Both the position numbers and the translations under genes were made by a program. 64,000 bases of DNA from Rhytidiadelphus loreus (lineage: Eukaryota; Streptophyta; Bryopsida; Hypnales; Hylocomiaceae). The stretch lies in contig OX344765.1 of the NCBI GenBank assembly GCA_947034895.1, positions 26,975,001 through 27,039,000 on the forward strand, given 5' to 3'. Positions 58,983 to 64,000 of the stretch are shown here, piece after piece. A model generated the notes under the pieces. That model had not been told where the DNA came from, ran no database searches, and saw only the letters and a list, made by a program, of their open reading frames with translations. Every line of letters begins with the position of its first letter. Within the stretch, counting starts at the first letter, position 1.

Positions 58983-59415
58983 TGTCACAATGCCACAAAG
59001 ATTGGAATTTGAATTGAAAAAGTGGCCACGAGGCCCACAACAACAGAGTACTTTGGATTTCAAAAACATTGATGGTGTGTTTGTGTACTATCCGAGGGAG
59101 GATATTCGAATGTAACTTTGGGATGGATGAATGAGAGAGATGGTTTGGATGAAAATTCTGTCGCCAAAGTCTGTCTCCTCTCCCGGGAACGTCGTTTGCG
59201 GCGTTTTGCGGCCTCTGCGAGTCTCTCTCGCGTCGCACACATTCCACTGTTGCTATAACAGGCTGCGGATTCTGCAGTTGCAGTGGGTGCAAGGTGCGTG
59301 TTTTCTTTCCACGAAAAGTTCTTTTTTTCCTTACCTTTTTTGGTGCGTTCTGATGTTTTGATTTTTGATTTTTGATTTTTCCGTGTCTGTAGTGTGGTGA
59401 TGTTGTGCAGTTGCG
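58983..59415 (+). promoter_or_regulatory. Promoter and 5' leader of CPSF160, possible leader intron
   Basis: G+C rises sharply after 59150. A candidate leader intron runs from the donor AAG|GTGCGT (GT at 59294) to the acceptor GTGCAG ending at 59410, five bases before the start codon. If it is removed, the out-of-frame ATG at 59400 disappears from the mRNA. If it is not spliced, that ATG opens a 101-codon upstream frame overlapping the main start. The intron is inferred from splice motifs only. Confidence 0.45.
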
Positions 59416-62400
59416 ATGAGCTATGCCGCCTTCAAGATGGTGCACTGCCCGACGGGCGTGGACACCTGTGTGGCTGCTTACGTGACGCACAGCGCGGGGG
59501 AGACGGACTCGGATTCCGCTCCTCTTCTTCTTCCTGGCGCCGAGTTGATCGCCTCGGGGGGCTACTGGGCTACCACTCCCAGAGATGCTTCCGGCGGAAG
59601 TGGACTCCCTCCGAACCTCGTCATCACCAAGGCGAACGTGCTCGAGGTTTTCCATGTCCGCTTGCTGGAAGGAGACGACAGCACCGCGAACGGAAGCCAT
59701 GACGTCGGGAACCCCGAGACCACGCCCAGGGGGGGGCTGATGGCGGGGCTTTCCTATGTCAAGCTGGAGCTCGCCTGTCACTACAGGTTTGCATTCGATA
59801 TTCACTGTCGCAATTATGAGGGATCGCGGGACTCTTGCTTGCATTGTGAATATAGATTTGTGAATACAGCCGTGGAGCACTATCATGTAATTATTTTATG
59901 CTCACCACATTGTGGAAGATGTACTTTGTTTGGCGCATTGCCGGCGTGATTATTTCTGTTTCAATATCGGGGGATTTCTCATGTCAAATTTTTGTACCAG
60001 TCGCCTGTAAGCGTTGAAAATGACAATCCGTCCGCGGCAATCGCTCATGCGTGGTTAGACAGGGTTTAGGGTTTGGGTTTTGCGTTTAGGGTCATCATTT
60101 TGTGATTATAGGGTGTCAACGGTACTGTCGTAAGGTAATTGTCGACCCCGATCGTTCAATCTGTGCTGGTTTGGCTCACAGATTGCATGGTAATGTGGAA
60201 AGCTTGGGAGTGCTGTCCTATCGACGTGATGAAGGGCGGAAGGGCCGAGACGCAGTCATTCTCACGTTTCGTGATGCCAAGGTCTCAGTTTTGGAGTTTG
60301 ATGACTCCACTCATGGACTTCGCATTGGGTGAGAAGTGAATTCCTGATACCATTTTTAAGCGAGTCACTGTCGAGTTGGTTAAGCATGGTGTAATGCTTC
60401 TTAGTAAGGTTGGTCTGTAGGACTTACGGAATCCCTATTATTGTGTTGGACTTCAATGTGCTGTCTCGGAGCACTTATGTCGAGAGGCCTTCATTTAATG
60501 ATCGGAAAAGCATTGCTTGAAGTAGAGAGAATTACTTGTCAGTGTCACTCTTGTCAGCTTGTAACTGCTGCATTTTGATCAGTGGTGAAGTTAGTGGGGC
60601 TCCATGATGTTTGTGAGGTTCTGGTAAAAGACAATGAATTGTGTTAACTGGTTCTGTTAATTTCTGAACTCAATGATATCAATGCTAGTGATACCCCTAC
60701 TGTTATCCATCTTAAGTGTCTGGAGTAAATATATCTGGATTTATCTTGACTTAAGCAAAACGTTGATTGCAGCTCACTCCATTATTTTGAGGGCCCGGAG
60801 TGGCAGTATCTCAAGCGGGGTCGAGAGCGATTTGCAAGGGGTCCTTCTGTCCGAGCTGATCCTTTGGGCCGTTGTGCTGGAGTCTTGGTTTATAACTCTC
60901 AATTGGTCCTACTGAAAGCTTCACAGGTTCGCACCACTTCCACGAATGAGGCTCTGTACATCTTTTTCTCTAATTCAGATTCTTATATTGACTTGGTGTT
61001 TTCGGAAGCCGAATTCGACTTATCAATTTGTCATGTTTTCAGGCAGGATATGGTCTTGGAGATGAGGATGAAAGTCTAAGCATGGGGGGCAAGCTTTGTG
61101 CCCATGTTGCATCTTCTTATATTGTGAACTTGCGGGACATGGATATGAAGCACATCAAGGACTTCGTGTTTCTTCATGGCAAGCAACTGCTACCTGTTCA
61201 GTTTATTACTGCAGCTTCAAAAAGAGCTTAACAGATAATAATGAAGAATTTGCTATGATATCATTGTTACTTTTGCACTTGAATGGCTCGTGCTGTTCAC
61301 CTTTTGTTATAAACTGGAAGGTGGACCCCGTCATTTTGATTTTTGGATTCTAGCTTGGGTTTCTTACATCGTTTACTGTATTTTCTACTGTCTGAGCAGG
61401 TTATATTGAACCAGTCTTAGTGGTGCTACATGAGAAAGATCCCACGTGGGCAGGGCGTGTTGCAATCAGACGTCATACCTGTGCAATTACTGCTCTCAGC
61501 ATCAACACAACATTAAAGCAACATCCTCACATTTGGTCTGCCACTGTATGTATGAGCCTCCCCTTAATATTTCACTTCTGAAATGGTAATGGAATTGAGA
61601 TTAGATGAGAACAATAAAAAATTCTCATTACCTTCTTATGTATGGAAACATTTGTATGTTTTCCTCTCTTCCTTAAAGACCCCACTTATCCGCTCATCCC
61701 ATGTGCAACATCATCTTGTGCAGAGTCTTCCATATGATGCTTATAAGCTTCTTGCCGTTCCAGCACCCATTGGTGGGGTTATAGTGTTTTGTGCAAACTC
61801 TTTGCACTACCATAGCCAGGTACTGATATCCTATCTGAAATGACTGATATTTGGGGAACTGCGCAAGGTTCAATGACTTACGTTTTAACCCTAGTAATTT
61901 GATTGTGAGTCCTGTGATTGTATTTTTTGCTGATTTCTCGACACATTTTTATGAGTGTTATAAGACTTTTTTTAGGTCTTGAACTATAGGGGTTCTTTTA
62001 TGTGCTGTATGAGCAGTATCTAGCATCATGGTCACTACGGAGATGTTTAGTGTGTCCAGAGACAGTTGCCATCAAGGTTTCGTTGAAGTGAGCTCTTTTA
62101 ATATCTCTCTTTCTTTGTGATACAGTCAGGTTCCTGTGCTCTAGGCTTGAACGAATTTGCGGTGGCACCTGAAGGCAGGTGAGTCTGACAGTGCCAAGTT
62201 GTGTTTTGAAATACCTCCGCCAAACTCTAGTAGGTTGATTAACAAGTATATTAAGGTCTGAACTTTGCGTTTGTTGGCTACAGTGCAGAGTATCCAAAAT
62301 CTAAACTATCAGTGGAGCTAGATACGGCTCAAGCCACATGGGTTGCCCATGATGTAGCTCTAGTTTCTACAAAAACTGGGATGCTGCTATTTCTCTCTCT

Positions 62401-64000
62401 TGTCTATGAAGCAAGGTGAGATAGTTCTTGGGTCCACATGTTCTTCTACTCTGTTGCCTGACTTATACTTCTTTATTCATTAAGGGACTGAGTTTTGGAC
62501 TTTTGGATGATTCAGGTCCGTGCAAAGATTAGAACTTTCAAAGTCAATGGCTTCTGTTCTAACTTCAGTAAGTCTTTGTCTTTTTCGACCTAGTTGAGTT
62601 AGAATAGATCCATTCATGCTTCACCGTTTCTTGCTTCACAGCTTCAGTAGACTCGACGGCAGAATCCCCGTATAAGGGGAACAGTGAAAGGTGCACTATA
62701 AGCGGTGCACTCTGCAGTGCAATTTTTTGCCGTGTGCCCAGCGGACTGTACAGGGCGTTCCCCGCGTACTAGGATTTTAAAGTTTGCCTTTTCTCTTCTT
62801 TACATTTATTGTTAGTGTTCTAGAAACTAAACCTTGGAAGGTTGAGAATCTTGATGAAATTGATGAAGTCTTGAATCTAACAATATTTTTTTTTGACGTC
62901 TGCAGTGCATGTGCACCATTGGAGACAACTTTTTCTTTCTTGGAAGTCGGCTGGCTGACAGTCTTCTTGTACAGCATACTTTAGGGAGTGCATCAGCACG
63001 AACTCCAAGCGCAATGGTGAAAATTGAGAGGGAAGAGGTAATCATATTGCCCACTGGAGTTTTTCGCTTTCTTTTGGTTGGAAACTGGGACTCGTGACAG
63101 CTGTTCTGGAGTACCGAGGTTGACCATTTATGGACACTTTGAAATTGATCCTATTTACACTTCACGGAATATCTTTCATCCCCTATACTTCATCTTGTGA
63201 GGTTGTGGAGAAGGAATGACGGATGATCCAAATGTTTGTCTGCATTTTTAAGACTGCTCAAGCGGTTGTAAAGTCAGAATCACAACATACACAGCGCACC
63301 ATCTTGTCATTGATATATTGTTAGAAGGCACGTGTTTACTTGTTAATATCGCAGGCTTTGATGAATTCTAGAAAGCCCTTTCTTCCGACTCCGCTGGTTC
63401 TCTGTGTTTATAAGAAGCGCGCTTCGTTCACAGCCTCACTATCTTTCGCTTGATAGTTCTAATGGCTTAAAATTTATCTTAAAATAATAGTTTGCATGTG
63501 GTCTAAGCATGCTTAGTTATCATTTTGTATATCATTTCTTAGGGTGATACCGAGACGGACCTTGCTGACCCGGCTGCGAAGCGGTTGAAGCGGGAACCCT
63601 CAGATGATGGAGAGGAAGGAGTAAGTGCTGAAGAAATGTCTTTATATTATTCTTCACCGACTTCATCTGATACTTCTCAGGTACGCTCGAGATAGAGTTT
63701 GCTTCCAGGAAGTGTCTGCAATGCTATGCCTGCTAGTGGCCCTGTACGCTGTCCTAGGTGAGATCATTACTACTGACTTCTGTCGGATTTGATTGACTTT
63801 TTGTTATTGCACCAACTTTGGAATCTTTCTTGATCTATTTTGCACTCATCTTTGACAACAATGTTTTTTGAAGATGGCAAGGTATTCAGATGTAAAACAA
63901 GCATATATACACTTATGTTCTGAAATTCTGTTCTCGTATGCCTCGTCTTGAAACGCAGAAGAAGACGTTTACATTTACTGTCCGCGATTCCTTGGTGAAT
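59416..64000 (+). CDS. CPSF160: Cleavage and polyadenylation specificity factor subunit 1 (CPSF160), first 12 coding exons, runs off the window
   Basis: Exons: 59416-59786, 60182-60328, 60773-60926, 61043-61178, 61400-61545, 61724-61819, 62126-62178, 62284-62415, 62516-62567, 62906-63037, 63543-63680, 63959-end; all phases agree (533 codons so far). The protein starts MSYAAFKMVHCPTGV and contains LTFRDAKVSVLEFDD, HYFEGPEW, NLRDMDMKHIKDFVFLHG, LPYDAYKLLAVPAPIGGV, FFFLGSRLADSLLVQ and FTVRDSLVN, all matching plant CPSF160 in order. This is the N-terminal beta-propeller part (MMS1_N type). A basic AAKRLKRE segment near residue 487 is a likely nuclear signal. CPSF160 is the scaffold of the nuclear complex that reads the poly(A) signal of pre-mRNA. 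The intron 61179-61399 starts with GC; all others are GT-AG. The remaining half lies beyond 64000. Confidence 0.95.
60060..60093 (+). promoter_or_regulatory. Telo-box-like run in CPSF160 intron 1
   Basis: AGGGTTTAGGGTTTGGG followed by TTTTGCGTTTAGGG gives three to four TTTAGGG-type units. Telo-boxes near the 5' end of plant housekeeping genes are known regulatory motifs; this one is intronic, so a role is only possible. Confidence 0.4.

Noticed and set aside
58975..59886. 303-codon minus-strand ORF opposite CPSF160 exon 1
   Set aside because: It is antisense to a clear coding exon, low in recognisable content and rich in His/Arg as expected from the reverse of G+C-rich coding DNA.
1..64000. 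tRNA, rRNA, CRISPR arrays or bacterial operons
   Set aside because: None was seen. Introns, plant proteins and plant transposons show this is eukaryotic nuclear DNA; the direct repeats found are tandem or transposon-related, without spacers.

Overview
The window is nuclear DNA of a land plant, probably one with a large, repeat-rich genome. Three intron-containing genes occupy its edges and left third, and most of the rest is AT-rich, transposon-derived sequence. The plant call rests on a plastid-targeted carbamoyl-phosphate synthase small subunit (carA), a plant-type CPSF160 gene, degenerate TTTAGGG repeats, CACTA elements and a Ty3/gypsy element primed by tRNA-Asp. The species cannot be told from the sequence.

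Left part (1-17.5 kb): the 5' part of an EF-hand mitochondrial-carrier-like gene runs off the left edge on the minus strand. It is followed by two decayed protein relics (RING-H2-like, about 5.3-6.25 kb; DDE-like transposon protein, 9.54-10.8 kb), a 94-bp tandem array, a CACTA-type MITE, a 214-bp duplication and an interstitial telomere-like tract. The complete carA gene (minus strand, 12137-16309) can be modelled as 10 exons whose phases all agree, giving 468 residues with an intact Cys-His-Glu amidotransferase triad.

Middle-left (17.5-27.4 kb): several DNA transposons with target-site duplications (TSDs) or long terminal inverted repeats. They include a Mutator-like element (9-bp TSD), a 758-bp TIR element and a CACTA foldback MITE. 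A duplicated internal piece of carA is also here, split by a 3.2-kb CACTA element; the intact carA gene serves as its empty-site control.

Centre (27473-52964): one 25.5-kb LTR retrotransposon of the Ty3/gypsy superfamily, flanked by TCTAT. Its 2322-bp LTRs are almost identical. It carries two pre-gag ORFs, gag, a zinc-knuckle/protease region, RT, RNase H and integrase. Between pol and the 3' LTR lies an additional ORF of about 865 codons, bounded on each side by a near-identical polypurine tract. Two elements are nested in it: a 724-bp element in a TTAA site inside pol, and a 7.9-kb element inside the extra ORF. The 7.9-kb insert itself holds a solo LTR of a related family. Without the insertions the retroelement is about 16.8 kb. 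It looks young but has several in-frame stops, each one C-to-T step from a sense codon.

Right part (53-64 kb): AT-rich intergenic sequence, a TIR element ending about 430 bp before the next start codon, then the first 12 coding exons of CPSF160 on the plus strand, running off the right edge. One intron of that gene appears to use a GC-AG splice pair. The three host genes have no obvious functional link.
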